A DNA stretch of 64,000 nucleotides from Vibrio sp. 05-20-BW147 (GCF_013369385.1 NZ_SZTO01000006.1:186001-250000); one strand, 5' to 3'; shown: positions 45,317 to 55,607, numbered from the stretch's first letter. Made by a program: numbers and translations. Notes: generated from the letters alone by a model not told the origin.

Positions 45317-48163
45317 TTAAGCGAACTTACGCGCTTCACCTTCACCATCCACGTTTGACACACAACGGCCACAAATCTTCTCATGACCTTCAATCGTGCC
45401 TACGTCTGGAGTGTGGTGCCAACAACGGTCACACTTCTCAGCTTCCGTTGCACGAACTTCGACGAACAGACCTTCGATGTCGGTGGCTTGCGCAGCATCT
45501 GACTTCTCGCTCAATGGTTTCACTGTTGCTGCAGACGTGAGCAGAACAAAACGCAATTCATCTTCCAGCTTGTTGATTTTCGCAGCTAGTGCATCGTCAG
45601 CAAATAGAGTCAATTCTGCTTGTAGAGAACCACCAATGGTTTTATCACTACGTGCCGCTTCCAGCAGTTTGTTCACCGCACCACGCACTTTCTGCATTTC
45701 AGACCAGAATGCGTTATTCAGTTCTTCGCCTTCAGCAAGACCAAACAGACCATCGAACCACTCACCAGTGAAGACGAACTTGTCACGGTTTTGTCCATTA
45801 GGAAGAGAAGTTGGTATTTCGTTCCAAATTTCATCGGCAGTGAACGACATAATCGGTGCCATCCAACGAACCAAGGCTTCTACGATGTAGTACAGCGCAG
45901 TTTGACAGCTACGTTGCGCGTGACCACCCAGTTTGGCGGTGTACTGACGGTCTTTGATCACATCAAGATAGAATGAACCCATCTCGATAGAACAGAAGTG
46001 CATCAAGCGCTGTGTGACTGCGTGCGTGTTGTACTCATCGTACGCTTTAACAATTTCATTTTGCGCCGCCAGTGCACGACCTACTGCCCAACGGTCAAGC
46101 GCAACCATCTCTTCAACTGGCACGATATCCGTTTCAGGATTGAAGCCGTTCAAGTTGGCAAGGAAGAAGCGCGCTGTGTTACGAATACGGCGGTAAGCGT
46201 CAGCTGAACGTTTTAAGATTTCGTCAGAAACCGCAACTTCACCCGTGTAGTCTGTAGAAGCAACCCATAGACGCAAGATATCTGCACCCAGTTTGTTGGT
46301 GACATCTTTTGGTGCAACCACGTTACCGATCGATTTCGACATTTTACGACCATGGCCGTCAACCACGAAACCGTGCGTCAACACTTGCTTGTAAGGCGCT
46401 TTGCCTTTCATCGCAATCGAAGAGATCAATGAAGATTGGAACCAACCACGGTGTTGGTCTGAACCTTCAAGGTACATGTCTGCTTCCGCACCGTTGAACT
46501 CTTCACGTTTATCGACCACTGCGTAGTGAGTCACGCCGGAGTCAAACCAAACGTCTAGAGTATCCAAGACTTTCTCATATTGAGCTGCGTCATCACCCAG
46601 CAATTCCGCTGCATCGATATCCCACCATGCTTGAATGCCTTTTTGCTCCACCACTTGAGCGACTTTTTCAATCAGCTCAGACGTGTTTGGATGCAGCTCT
46701 GCGGTTTCTTTGTGTACGAAAAGGGCAATTGGCACACCCCAAGTACGTTGACGTGAGATACACCATTCAGGACGACCTTCAATCATCCCTTCGATACGGC
46801 TTTGACCCCATTCAGGCATCCACTGAACACCTTTGATAGACTCGAGCGCTTTAGCACGTAAGCCAGCTTGGTCCATAGAAACGAACCATTGAGGTGTCGC
46901 ACGGAAGATGATCGGCGTTTTATGGCGCCAGCAATGTGGGTAGCTGTGCTCGTAAGCATGGTGATGCAGTAGCGCGCCTTTTTCTTTTAGCGTTTCTACT
47001 ACAGCGTCATTCGCTTTAAATACGTGCTGACCAGCAAATAGTTCTGTGTCTGGTAGGTAAACACCGTTTGAGCCCACTGGGTTTGCCACTTCTAGGTTGT
47101 ACTTTTGGCCAACCGCAAAGTCTTCCTGACCGTGGCCAGGCGCAGTGTGAACCACACCAGTACCTGAATCAGTCGTCACGTGATCACCAAGGATCGCCGG
47201 AACAGTGAAATCGTAGAATGGGTGTTGGAACTGAGTAAGCTCAAGATCCGCACCTTTGGCAAAACCAAGGTTATGGAAGTGCTCGATACCCGCACGATCC
47301 ATCACATCTTTCGCCAATTCCGCCGCAACGATAATACGCTCAGGGTTGTCACCCTCAACTTGGATAAGCACGTACTCAAGATCATCACGCAGACACACTG
47401 CGCGGTTTGCAGGAAGTGTCCAAGGCGTAGTTGTCCAGATGACGATGGAAACGTCACCCTGACCTTGATGGCCTTCATTCAAAGAGAATTTCGCTAATAG
47501 TGCAGCTTCGTCAGTAGCCTTAAAGCGCACATCAATAGAAGGAGACACTTTGTTCTTGTACTCAACTTCTGCTTCTGCCAATGCAGAACCACAATCGGTA
47601 CACCAGTGAACAGGTTTGAAACCTTTCAATAAGTGACCGTTATCAGCGATCTGACCAAGCGCACGGATGATGTTGGCTTCCGTCGTGAAGTCCATGGTGC
47701 GGTAAGGTTTATCCCACTCACCCATGATGCCAAGACGTTTAAAGCTCTCTTTTTGACCTTCTACTTGGCCCGCTGCGTATTCACGACATTTTTCACGGAA
47801 CTCAGCAGCAGTCACTTTTTGACCTGGCTTACCCACTTTTTTCTCTACCATCAATTCAATTGGCAGACCGTGGCAGTCCCAACCTGGAACGTAAGGTGCG
47901 TCAAAACCTGAAAGTGTTTTGGATTTAATAATAATGTCTTTAAGAATCTTGTTTAGTGCGTGACCAATGTGAATATCACCGTTTGCATATGGAGGGCCAT
48001 CATGCAACACAAATGATTTCTTGCCTTTTTTCGCTTTACGGATTTCACCGTAAAGGTCTTCTTGATACCAACGCTTTAGCATTTCTGGCTCACGTTTAGC
48101 CAGATCGCCGCGCATCGGAAACCCTGTTTCAGGTAAGTTCAGGGTATCTTTATACTCACTCAT
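45317..48163 (-). CDS. ileS: Isoleucyl-tRNA synthetase
   Basis: Class I synthetase of 948 residues that charges tRNA-Ile and edits valine. The HIGH signature is in [12 protein letters not shown] (about residue 64) and KMSKS in [10 protein letters not shown] (about 610). The editing domain lies between them, with [13 protein letters not shown] near 250. The C-terminal zinc finger has the pairs CDRCWHH and CGRCVSN. This is the IleS1 type, sensitive to mupirocin in most bacteria. It is downstream of ribF and upstream of lspA, the conserved gamma-proteobacterial order. Confidence 0.98.
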   Translation of the reverse strand: MSEYKDTLNLPETGFPMRGDLAKREPEMLKRWYQEDLYGEIRKAKKGKKSFVLHDGPPYANGDIHIGHALNKILKDIIIKSKTLSGFDAPYVPGWDCHGLPIELMVEKKVGKPGQKVTAAEFREKCREYAAGQVEGQKESFKRLGIMGEWDKPYRTMDFTTEANIIRALGQIADNGHLLKGFKPVHWCTDCGSALAEAEVEYKNKVSPSIDVRFKATDEAALLAKFSLNEGHQGQGDVSIVIWTTTPWTLPANRAVCLRDDLEYVLIQVEGDNPERIIVAAELAKDVMDRAGIEHFHNLGFAKGADLELTQFQHPFYDFTVPAILGDHVTTDSGTGVVHTAPGHGQEDFAVGQKYNLEVANPVGSNGVYLPDTELFAGQHVFKANDAVVETLKEKGALLHHHAYEHSYPHCWRHKTPIIFRATPQWFVSMDQAGLRAKALESIKGVQWMPEWGQSRIEGMIEGRPEWCISRQRTWGVPIALFVHKETAELHPNTSELIEKVAQVVEQKGIQAWWDIDAAELLGDDAAQYEKVLDTLDVWFDSGVTHYAVVDKREEFNGAEADMYLEGSDQHRGWFQSSLISSIAMKGKAPYKQVLTHGFVVDGHGRKMSKSIGNVVAPKDVTNKLGADILRLWVASTDYTGEVAVSDEILKRSADAYRRIRNTARFFLANLNGFNPETDIVPVEEMVALDRWAVGRALAAQNEIVKAYDEYNTHAVTQRLMHFCSIEMGSFYLDVIKDRQYTAKLGGHAQRSCQTALYYIVEALVRWMAPIMSFTADEIWNEIPTSLPNGQNRDKFVFTGEWFDGLFGLAEGEELNNAFWSEMQKVRGAVNKLLEAARSDKTIGGSLQAELTLFADDALAAKINKLEDELRFVLLTSAATVKPLSEKSDAAQATDIEGLFVEVRATEAEKCDRCWHHTPDVGTIEGHEKICGRCVSNVDGEGEARKFA

Positions 48164-48227
48164 CGATTCTTAATTCCGTTATATTGGGCGAAAGTTAGAC
48201 ATTATGTTGTTCGGTGGAATAAACCGT

Positions 48228-49160
48228 TCAACGCTTTAGCTGACGCAGCCACACCCTTGCTGCCTCAGCATCCAATTCAATTTGCTGTTTGAGTGCGTCA
48301 AAAGACTCAAACTTCTTTTCATCACGCAGTTTATGCAAAAGTACCACTTCTAACTGTTTGCCATACAAGTTGGCTTGAAAGTCGAATAAATGTACCTCTA
48401 ACTGCTGACGAACACCGTTAACCGTCGGTCTTTGGCCAATATTGGCCACACCACCAATCGGTTTGTTATCCAAGCCTAGCGCTTGAACGACATACACGCC
48501 AGAAACGGGAGAAACACAGCGTTTTAGCGGAATATTGGCGGTAGGGAAACCTATCGTCCTGCCTAATTTACGGCCATGTGAAACACGCCCGCTAATGCTG
48601 TAATCCCGCCCTAACATTTGAGCGGCAACCGCTAGCTGATCGTGAGCAAGCGCTTCACGAATGGCGGTACTACTGACTCTTAACTGCGCTAAACAGAAGC
48701 TTTGGGTATTCACTACGGTGAAACCGTATTTTTTGCCCGCTTCTTGCAGCATGGCAAAATTGCCTTGTCTTGCTTTACCAAAACAAAAATCATCGCCAAC
48801 AACGAGAAACTTAACACCCAAACGTTCAACCAACAAGTCGCGAATAAAGGCATCCGCATCTAAGGAAGCGAAATGACGATTAAAGTTGACGCACAACAAT
48901 CGATCGATCTCAAGCTTAACCAATTGGACAAACTTATCGCGTAAACGTGTTAAGCGTGCAGGGGCTTTCTCTTTGGCAAACAACTCCAAAGGCTGAGGTT
49001 CAAATGTCATCACGACAGAAGGTAACGACATTTCCCTAGCTCGCAGAGAGACTTGACGCAACACTTCTTGGTGCCCTAAATGCACACCATCAAAGTTACC
49101 TATGGTCAATACACAGCCGCGATGCTGTGGTTTTATATTGTGTATACCTCGTATCAGTTC
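48228..49160 (-). CDS. ribF: Bifunctional riboflavin kinase / FMN adenylyltransferase RibF
   Basis: Makes FMN and then FAD from riboflavin. The N-terminal adenylyltransferase has TIGNFDGVHLGHQ (about residue 22) and the ISSTxIR-like VSSTAIREAL. The C-terminal kinase has GRTIGFPTANI (about 200) and GVANIGQRPTV. The ATG at 49160 (MELIRGIHN) matches the E. coli N-terminus and gives 310 residues. The longer frame from a TTG at 49208 has no support and contains a TTGACA that could be promoter sequence. It follows murJ by 74 bases. Confidence 0.96.
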   Translation of the reverse strand, partial: ELIRGIHNIKPQHRGCVLTIGNFDGVHLGHQEVLRQVSLRAREMSLPSVVMTFEPQPLELFAKEKAPARLTRLRDKFVQLVKLEIDRLLCVNFNRHFASLDADAFIRDLLVERLGVKFLVVGDDFCFGKARQGNFAMLQEAGKKYGFTVVNTQSFCLAQLRVSSTAIREALAHDQLAVAAQMLGRDYSISGRVSHGRKLGRTIGFPTANIPLKRCVSPVSGVYVVQALGLDNKPIGGVANIGQRPTVNGVRQQLEVHLFDFQANLYGKQLEVVLLHKLRDEKKFESFDALKQQIELDAEAARVWLRQLKR

Positions 49161-49234
49161 CATTTGGATACAGCGAAATGCCTCTATTTTCGTTTTATGC
49201 AGTGTCAAACTGGCGGATTATATACCAATCCACC

Positions 49235-50797
49235 TTACTCTGTCCCAGCTTTTAGGTCTTTTACCCGAATCCCGAGCAAAAAGGCACAAGCAACGTACGC
49301 CAATGCGCCAAAGCCGATCAACATCGTCAACATTGCGGCACGATGGGCGGTGGTCCACTCGAGCCAAACACTCATCTCATCAAGTTGCCACAAAATCGCC
49401 GCCACCATCACCGCACCAGAAACCACTAAACGACTGATAAATAAAAACGTACGTCGAGAAATTTTATAAACACCAGCGATATGCAAACCTCGGTACAACA
49501 GTGCCATGTTAACAAAGGCAGACAAAGCGGTCGCGATAGCCAAACCAACATAACCATAGAACCAAGCAAAAATGGCGTTAAACACCATGTTGGTCACCAT
49601 AGCAACAATGCCATATTTCACTGGCGTTTTAGTGTCTTGACGAGAATAGTAGCCGGGCGCGAGTACTTTAATCAGCATAAAGTTCAACAACCCAGAAGCG
49701 TACGCCAAAAGAGACAGAGAGGCTTGATGCACATCTTGTGGGGTAAACTCACCACGCATAAACAGCACCATCAGCATTGGCTTGGCCAATACCATCAAAC
49801 CGAGCATTGCTGGAATGCCTAGTAAGGTGACCATGCGAACCCCCCAATCCATGGTATGGGCAAACCCCTCGCTGTGTGCATCCACATGTTTGCGAGAAAG
49901 CGCAGGAAGGATCACCGTCGCAATGGCAATACCAAATAGACCCAGAGGGAACTCAAGCAAACGATCAGAATAGTAAAGCCATGAAATCGAACCGGTTTGC
50001 AGGAAACTGGCGATAAAGGTATCAAACAATAAGTTAATTTGACTGACCGATACCCCAAATAAAGCGGGGATCATCAAGGTACGGATTTTGACCACGCCCG
50101 GATCGCGCCAACCCCACTTCGGTTTGACTAAAACCCCCGCTTTAATAAGGAAGGGCATTTGAAAAAGAAACTGTACTAAACCACCTAGAAACACACCAAT
50201 CGCCAAGCCCACTTCAGGTTGAGCCATGATCGGTGATATGTACCATGCACTGAAAATAATCATCACGTTGAGAAAAACGGGTGTAAATGAGGACACCGCG
50301 AATTTGCCCATGGTATTGAGAATCGCACCAGACAAGGCAACAAAGGTGATAAACCAAAGATAGGGAAAGGTGATTTTGAGCATAAAGCTGGCAAGCTCAA
50401 ATTTTTCCGCAGCTGGCCCACCATGTAACCAGTCAATAAACCATCCCGCGCCAAACAATGCCGTGACAACGCCAGAGCCAAGGACACCTATAACGGTAAC
50501 AATGGACACAATTACCCCCAAGGTACCTGATGCTTTAGCGATGAGATCCCGTGTTTTGTTTAGATCGCCACTGGCGTGGTATTCCGTTAGTACTGGCACA
50601 AAGGCTTGAGAGAACGCGCCCTCTGCGAAAAGCCTTCTTAAAAAATTCGGAATTTTGTTGGCAAAGAAAAATACGTCGGCACTGGCACCTGCACCCATTA
50701 AATTGGCGACAACCACATCGCGCACTAAGCCTAAAACACGAGAAACCAACGTCATAGCGCTGACGATCATGCCGGACTTGAGTAGTCGTTTACTCAC
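49235..50797 (-). CDS. murJ: Lipid II flippase MurJ
   Basis: Essential MOP-superfamily flippase moving the lipid-linked cell-wall precursor across the inner membrane. About 14 helices are expected over 520 residues. Family blocks are SRVLGLVRDVVVANLMGAG (about 18-36) and FFANKIPNFLRRLFAEGAFSQAFVP (about 43-67), with further charged residues in the cavity. A GTG at 50797 with a GAGG ribosome site gives the normal N-terminus. The longer frame from 50872 adds 25 residues with no homology. It is divergent from rpsT, the usual order with ribF downstream. Confidence 0.95.
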   Translation of the reverse strand: MSKRLLKSGMIVSAMTLVSRVLGLVRDVVVANLMGAGASADVFFFANKIPNFLRRLFAEGAFSQAFVPVLTEYHASGDLNKTRDLIAKASGTLGVIVSIVTVIGVLGSGVVTALFGAGWFIDWLHGGPAAEKFELASFMLKITFPYLWFITFVALSGAILNTMGKFAVSSFTPVFLNVMIIFSAWYISPIMAQPEVGLAIGVFLGGLVQFLFQMPFLIKAGVLVKPKWGWRDPGVVKIRTLMIPALFGVSVSQINLLFDTFIASFLQTGSISWLYYSDRLLEFPLGLFGIAIATVILPALSRKHVDAHSEGFAHTMDWGVRMVTLLGIPAMLGLMVLAKPMLMVLFMRGEFTPQDVHQASLSLLAYASGLLNFMLIKVLAPGYYSRQDTKTPVKYGIVAMVTNMVFNAIFAWFYGYVGLAIATALSAFVNMALLYRGLHIAGVYKISRRTFLFISRLVVSGAVMVAAILWQLDEMSVWLEWTTAHRAAMLTMLIGFGALAYVACAFLLGIRVKDLKAGTE

Positions 50798-50968
50798 TGT
50801 AACCTCGAAATAACACCATAGCTTAACTTTTATCCGCCTTTTGTTATCAATGAAGCGGATATTTATTAGCATTGGTCTAAAAATGCTGTTAGAATCCCGC
50901 CATCTTAACCGCGATGACCTTTCTTACCAAAACATGTTTTGGCTACGTTTGGTTTTTGCACAAATCAT

Positions 50969-50997
50969 TTGACAATCGGGCATAAATGAGGGATATT
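50969..50997 (+). promoter_or_regulatory. rpsT promoter
   Basis: TTGACA (50969-50974) and GATATT (50992-50997) are separated by 17 bases. The minus-35 is perfect and the minus-10 matches four of six bases. It lies about 50 bases before the rpsT start. Confidence 0.6.
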
Positions 50998-51045
50998 CCT
51001 CGCCCTTAAATTGTCACCGAACTAAAGTTTTTGGGAGTTAGACCC

Positions 51046-51306
51046 TTGGCAAATAACAAATCTGCTAAGAAGCGCGCTATCCAAGCTGAGAAACGTCGTC
51101 AGCACAATGCTAGCCGTCGTTCAATGATGCGCACTTACATGAAGAAAACTGTTGCTGCAATCGCTGCTGGCGATAAAGAAGCTGCAACTGCTGCATTCGC
51201 TGTAGCTACACCGATCCTAGACCGCATGGCGACTAAAGGCCTTATTCACAAGAATAAAGCAGCTCGTCACAAGTCTCGTTTCGCTGCACAAATCAAAGCT
51301 CTTTAA
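51046..51306 (+). CDS. rpsT: 30S ribosomal protein S20
   Basis: Small basic primary rRNA-binding protein of the 30S subunit. The mature sequence [20 protein letters not shown] and the 86-residue length are typical. The start is a TTG at 51046, with a GGGAG ribosome site about 8 bases upstream. E. coli rpsT also starts with UUG, which takes part in its autoregulation. A TTG at 51031 would overlap the ribosome site and add five unrelated residues. Two hairpin terminators follow. Confidence 0.96.
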   Translation: MANNKSAKKRAIQAEKRRQHNASRRSMMRTYMKKTVAAIAAGDKEAATAAFAVATPILDRMATKGLIHKNKAARHKSRFAAQIKAL

Positions 51307-51327
51307 TAGAGTCTTGATTCAGTGAAA

Positions 51328-51354
51328 AAAAGCCGGCTCTATGCCGGTTTTTTT
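51328..51354 (+). terminator. Terminator after rpsT
   Basis: The stem AAGCCGGC (51330-51337) with GCCGGTTT (51343-51350), a 5-base loop and a T-run. Confidence 0.8.
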
Positions 51355-51377
51355 ATTGCAATTAAATCACTGATATA

Positions 51378-51407
51378 AAAAAGCTGGCTTGTAAGCCAGC
51401 TTTTCTT
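51378..51407. terminator. Bidirectional terminator between rpsT and hlyU
   Basis: An eleven-pair stem, AAAGCTGGCTT (51380-51390) with AAGCCAGCTTT (51393-51403), has T-runs on both strands. It lies 27 bases past the hlyU stop and backs up the rpsT terminator. Confidence 0.85.
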
Positions 51408-51429
51408 TTCTACATGTAACACAAAGGCA

Positions 51430-51726
51430 TTATGCTTCGCAATAAAGGCTATGCAGCAGTTTAATCATTGCTTTTACTTCTTCACTTTTCAGAGTGTAGT
51501 AAACCGTTTGTGCTTCTTTACGTGTGGTCACCAAACCATCACGACGCAACCACGCCAAGTGTTGCGAAAGTGCCGATTGACTCAACTGCAGTTTGGCACA
51601 CAGCTCCCCCACCGAGAGTTCTTGATTGTGTAGCATACATAAGATTTGCAGACGTCTTTCATTGGCCATGGCTTTAAGCAATACGACAGCTTGAGCAGAA
51701 TTTTGCTCCATATCTTTTAAGTTCAT
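51430..51726 (-). CDS. hlyU: Virulence transcription activator HlyU
   Basis: A 98-residue ArsR/SmtB-family winged-helix dimer. The recognition helix region is LSQSALSQHLAWLRRDGL (about 48-65). Metal-binding cysteine boxes of classic ArsR sensors are absent; the cysteines at 30, 43 and 96 include the Cys30/Cys96 pair known from vibrio HlyU. In V. cholerae it activates hlyA. In V. vulnificus it relieves H-NS silencing of the RTX toxin genes. Those targets are not in this window. It lies 128 bases downstream of nhaR on the same strand. Confidence 0.95.
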   Translation of the reverse strand: MNLKDMEQNSAQAVVLLKAMANERRLQILCMLHNQELSVGELCAKLQLSQSALSQHLAWLRRDGLVTTRKEAQTVYYTLKSEEVKAMIKLLHSLYCEA

Positions 51727-51854
51727 GTGTTGGTCCTCTAGCTACAACTCACATGTCTCAACGGTTGTTGCAGATAGTTGTGTTAAACAATTTTATAATT
51801 TAGATTTATATTTTTGTAGATAGTAATCTATTTAGGGTATTAAAGGGAACGGTT

Positions 51855-52745
51855 TCATTCAAACAATTGGCTAAAATCTGCATCACAGACGTTCTTAACC
51901 GCTGGATGCTGGATCATACGTTCCGCGAATATGACGTAATATTCTTCCTTGAGATCGTCCACATGACCGATCAACTGAAGTGTTCTGTCTTCTTCTACTT
52001 CTAGCATGTATACCGTGGGCGCAAGAAAAATCACATCATCGTTGTAACGAGCAAAGGCTTTCATCAATGCAACATCATCAAACTCTCCCAGCACATCCGG
52101 TTGGATGCCTTGACGATCAAACCATTGTAAAACCTTACGTCCCATCGCCGTTCGGCTTCCAGGAATCAACAGTTTTTTCTGCTCCAAAATTGCGGGAAAT
52201 TCAGCATTATCTATTTTAGTGGAAGAGAAGAAACTCATGCTTGATTCTCCCAGTTTCTTACTATATAGGCCGGGGCTTTGTGTCGAATCGACAGGGCAAT
52301 CAGACAGAATCATGTCGAGCTTATGTTGTGCCAAACGCTCCAACAACAATTCGTGTGTCGATTCGTAACAACATAAATGGATTTTTTTGTCTTTAGGTAC
52401 GGTGATCTTCAGCACCTTACTTACTAACCGTTTTGACAACGCATCGGCAACACCGACCTCAAATAGAATATTGGCATGCTGGCTGTAGTTGACGATATCC
52501 AACATCTCATAACTCAAGCCAAACATACGGTCAGCGTATTTGAATACCAATTGCCCAAGCTCCGTTGGCTCAACGGTACGGCCGTTTCGTTTTGTCAACT
52601 TGCCTTTCATTCGATCTTCAAGTGCTTTGATTTGCCCGGTAACCGTTTGAGGGGTAAGAAACAGCGCATCGGCCGCCTTAGTAACGGAACCTTGCTTACA
52701 AACCATCCAGAAATAATAGAGGTGATTATAATTGAGATGTGACAT
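51855..52745 (-). CDS. nhaR: LysR-family sodium-response regulator NhaR
   Basis: A 296-residue LysR regulator. The helix-turn-helix is near residues 18-45 ([25 protein letters not shown]). The N-terminus [20 protein letters not shown] and the segment [17 protein letters not shown] fit NhaR, which activates the nhaA sodium/proton antiporter gene in response to sodium. nhaA is not adjacent here. The gene is divergent from nptA, whose product is a sodium-coupled phosphate carrier. A shared sodium theme is possible but not shown. Confidence 0.9.
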   Translation of the reverse strand: MSHLNYNHLYYFWMVCKQGSVTKAADALFLTPQTVTGQIKALEDRMKGKLTKRNGRTVEPTELGQLVFKYADRMFGLSYEMLDIVNYSQHANILFEVGVADALSKRLVSKVLKITVPKDKKIHLCCYESTHELLLERLAQHKLDMILSDCPVDSTQSPGLYSKKLGESSMSFFSSTKIDNAEFPAILEQKKLLIPGSRTAMGRKVLQWFDRQGIQPDVLGEFDDVALMKAFARYNDDVIFLAPTVYMLEVEEDRTLQLIGHVDDLKEEYYVIFAERMIQHPAVKNVCDADFSQLFE

Positions 52746-53125
52746 AACCCTTCCTTAAAAGAAACCACTGTCGCTCCTGAGAACAGAACAAATATGACAG
52801 ACGTCGCCAATTATATCGGGAAAACCGAACTTAAATCGCTACAACATTAAAAAAAACAGAACCAATCAATTTCATATTGTCATATTTTGTGACATAAGCC
52901 TCATCAATCGAACAAAAAACAACCTCTAAGAAAATCATAAAAAACAAATTAAAATCAAAAACTTAAACTGATTCATTTTTTGATTCAGAAAATTAATCTG
53001 TGATCTTTGATGAAAAAATCTGGATGACACCGAACTGTCATATTACTGAAATATTTCATCTCTACTATCAGCCTCAGTTTCAACAACAGACCAAACTGAG
53101 ATTTAGAAGGTCAATGGAGAAAATT
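52746..53125. other. nhaR-nptA divergent intergenic region
   Basis: About 380 AT-rich bases without a credible gene. It contains an inverted repeat TGTCA-N7-TGACA (52878-52894) and two TGATTCA direct repeats around 52968-52987. The TTGTCAT and GTGACAT arms resemble Pho-box units, but the spacing is one base too long. Promoters for both genes must lie here. I cannot place them with confidence. Confidence 0.4.
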
Positions 53126-54274
53126 ATGATGAACCAAGCTACTACGGCAGCAACGCCAATTTCGAGCACAACTCGTTGGCTTCGCTGGGCTAACTTGGCA
53201 TTCATGTTATATCTACTGCTACTTGCAGTATCTATGGTTGGCAGTGGCTTTAAACTAGCAACTGGCGATCAAGCCAAAATTCTTTTTGAGTTTGCCTCTC
53301 ACCCAGTCGCTGGCCTAATGATAGGTCTTGTTGCCACCGCATTAATTCAATCATCCAGTACAGTGACCTCAATAATCGTTGGTCTTGTTGCGGGTGGTTT
53401 ACCGGTAGAAACCGCTATTCCTATGGTTATGGGTGCAAACATTGGCACCACAGTAACAAACACCTTGGTTTCTCTTGGCCATGTACGTTGTAAAGAAGAA
53501 TTTAAACGCGCTTTCGCAAGTGCGACGATTCACGATTTCTTTAACCTGCTCGCTGTTGCTATCTTCCTACCATTAGAGATGATGTTTGGAATTTTGCAGA
53601 AAATCTCTCACTGGTTAGTGTCGCCACTACTGAATACTGGTGATATGAGTATGAAAGGGTTTGACTTCATCAAACCAATTACCAAACCAGTCGTAAGCGC
53701 AGTGAAAGGTCCATTAAGCACTTTTGGTGATACTTTTGCGGGTGTTGCTCTGATTGTACTAGGCATTGCGACCATCTTCGTTGCTATCACGGTGATGGGT
53801 AAATTGATGAAAAGCCTGATGGTTGGCCGCGCTCGTGACATCCTGAAGAATGCAATTGGTCGTGGTCCTATCCACGGTATCGTATCAGGTTCTATTGTAA
53901 CGGTATTGGTTCAGTCGTCATCGACGACGACAAGCCTAATGGTTCCACTGGTTGGTACTGGTGTACTAAAAGTACGTGATGTTTACCCATTTACTCTGGG
54001 TGCGAACATTGGTACTTGTATTACCGCACTGCTTGCAGCGACGGCAGTTTCTGGTGAGTTTGCTGTGTTTGCTCTGCAAATCGCGTTGGTTCACTTAACC
54101 TTTAACGTATTAGCGACACTGTTTATCTTTGGTATTCCGTTCCTGCGTGAACTGCCAATCAAAGGCGCCGAGTTTATCTCAGAGATGGCGATCAAGAACA
54201 AAGCAGTGGTAGCTGGTTACCTACTCGCTGTCTTTATCTTCATCCCAGGCACGATTTTGGCGCTGACCGCATAA
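53126..54274 (+). CDS. nptA: Sodium-dependent phosphate cotransporter NptA
   Basis: Inner-membrane sodium/phosphate symporter of the SLC34 (NaPi-II) family, with 382 residues and about eight helices. The two inverted-repeat halves each carry the QSSST signature: LIQSSSTVTSIIVG near residue 73 and LVQSSSTTTSLMVP near 268. GANIGTTVT and GANIGTCIT follow them. The ATG at 53126 has a GGAGA ribosome site; the frame upstream to 53000 is not conserved-looking. It offers phosphate uptake independent of the Pst system at 9-14 kb. A terminator follows. Confidence 0.94.
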   Translation: MMNQATTAATPISSTTRWLRWANLAFMLYLLLLAVSMVGSGFKLATGDQAKILFEFASHPVAGLMIGLVATALIQSSSTVTSIIVGLVAGGLPVETAIPMVMGANIGTTVTNTLVSLGHVRCKEEFKRAFASATIHDFFNLLAVAIFLPLEMMFGILQKISHWLVSPLLNTGDMSMKGFDFIKPITKPVVSAVKGPLSTFGDTFAGVALIVLGIATIFVAITVMGKLMKSLMVGRARDILKNAIGRGPIHGIVSGSIVTVLVQSSSTTTSLMVPLVGTGVLKVRDVYPFTLGANIGTCITALLAATAVSGEFAVFALQIALVHLTFNVLATLFIFGIPFLRELPIKGAEFISEMAIKNKAVVAGYLLAVFIFIPGTILALTA

Positions 54275-54296
54275 TTGTTTGTTACGCAAATGACCT

Positions 54297-54327
54297 AAGG
54301 AGAGCTTTTCACGCTCTCCTTTTTTAT
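54297..54327 (+). terminator. Terminator after nptA
   Basis: The stem AAGGAGAGC (54297-54305) with GCTCTCCTT (54313-54321), a 7-base loop and a T-run. Confidence 0.85.
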
Positions 54328-54401
54328 TTCCAATAACCATCACTTTTCATTGGCAAAAGTCTTTGTCTGATACAAACTGAAGAAAAAACAGCAGTGATGT
54401 A

Positions 54402-55550
54402 ATGATGGAACATTCAGACAAACAACAACTCCTAGCCGCAACCGGGAAAATCGATGAACAACTTTCGCTGTTAGTCGACAATATTGATATTTTGAGTAGT
54501 GTCACTCCACAAAACTACAAAGAAGAGCGTCAACGTTTTTTCGATAATCGTTTCTCGGTCGAACCTGAGTTTACTTATAAAAATCAAACCTTCGATGTCC
54601 ATCAGGCCAAACGAAACCTCTACTCTCTGCCGATTGAGTTGATAGAGCACCCTCAACTGCGTCAGCTTTATGCCGAAGTCATTCAATCGTACGCAGATAA
54701 ACTGGATCAACTGTGCAGCATTGGCCAACCTGAGTTTCTCTACAACTCCCTGCGCTATTATGGTGAACCAAGCAGCAAAGACATCCGCAATGCCAATTTC
54801 TTACTGCATCTTCCCATTGAAGAAGAGGCGTCACAGCGTCATGATTGCAACGAGATTGCCACGTTTATGCAGCAGTTTTGTCTAGATCATGGTTACACCG
54901 GTGAGATTGAAATCAACAACAGTATGATTGCCAATGCATTGGTCTCAGGCACCAAAGTCAAAATCAACGCCTCTGCAAGCATCACCACCAAAGAGCTTCA
55001 TGCCCTCGCTCATCATGAGTTAGGCGTTCACCTACTAACCACTCTCAATGGCCGAGCACAACCGCTGAAATTACTCAGCTTGGGCTGTCCTGTGAATACC
55101 ACCACACAAGAAGGTTTGGCTATCTTGTGCGAGTTTCTCTCTGGGCACTTTAGCCTTAAACGTCTTAGAACTTTAGCGCTGCGTGTGATCGCGGTAGAGT
55201 CGATGATCAAAGATCGTGATTTTAGAAACACATTTTTGCTGTTGAAAGAGCAGTACAAAGTGGACGACATGACAGCATTCACTATCACGGCTCGAGTTTA
55301 TCGTGGAGGTGGCTACACCAAAGACTACCTCTACTTGCGAGGCTTCAGAGAGATACTCAACGCCTACGATCAATTAGGTGATGACTTTAATGTACTGTTG
55401 GCAGGAAAAACCGAAATACGCTACTTCTCAGCGATTAAATCGCTGATAAAAGATGACATTATTCTTCCACCAAAATTTATTAGCCCAGCTATCGCCAAAC
55501 CTGCACCCGCAGATCCTATCTATAAGTTTGTCGCCAATGCGCTCAAATAG
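54402..55550 (+). CDS. DUF1704 (QEGLA-motif) putative metallopeptidase
   Basis: A 382-residue protein of the DUF1704 family, sometimes annotated as flavohemoglobin expression-modulating QEGLA protein. A zinc-type HHELGVH motif lies at residues 204-210 and the family motif QEGLA at 236-240, whose Glu could be the third ligand. The same fold contains the eukaryotic tubulin tyrosine carboxypeptidase MATCAP. No signal peptide or membrane helix is visible, so a cytosolic location is likely. It is a single gene between two terminators. The substrate is unknown. Confidence 0.87.
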   Translation: MMEHSDKQQLLAATGKIDEQLSLLVDNIDILSSVTPQNYKEERQRFFDNRFSVEPEFTYKNQTFDVHQAKRNLYSLPIELIEHPQLRQLYAEVIQSYADKLDQLCSIGQPEFLYNSLRYYGEPSSKDIRNANFLLHLPIEEEASQRHDCNEIATFMQQFCLDHGYTGEIEINNSMIANALVSGTKVKINASASITTKELHALAHHELGVHLLTTLNGRAQPLKLLSLGCPVNTTTQEGLAILCEFLSGHFSLKRLRTLALRVIAVESMIKDRDFRNTFLLLKEQYKVDDMTAFTITARVYRGGGYTKDYLYLRGFREILNAYDQLGDDFNVLLAGKTEIRYFSAIKSLIKDDIILPPKFISPAIAKPAPADPIYKFVANALK

Positions 55551-55569
55551 CACTGACCTAACAGGTAGC

Positions 55570-55594
55570 AAAAAGGGCTCTAAGAGCCCTTTTC
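55570..55594. terminator. Terminator between the DUF1704 gene and thyA
   Basis: A ten-pair stem, AAAAGGGCTC (55571-55580) with GAGCCCTTTT (55584-55593), and a TAA loop. The symmetry suits both convergent genes. Confidence 0.85.
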
Positions 55595-55607
55595 AACCAT
55601 CGTAATG

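Noticed and set aside
49161..49208. Longer ribF start at a TTG at 49208.
   Set aside because: The ATG at 49160 gives the conserved MELIRGIHN N-terminus, and the upstream codons are not conserved-looking.
50798..50872. Longer murJ start at 50872.
   Set aside because: The extra 25 residues do not resemble MurJ. The GTG at 50797 has a GAGG ribosome site and restores the normal N-terminus.
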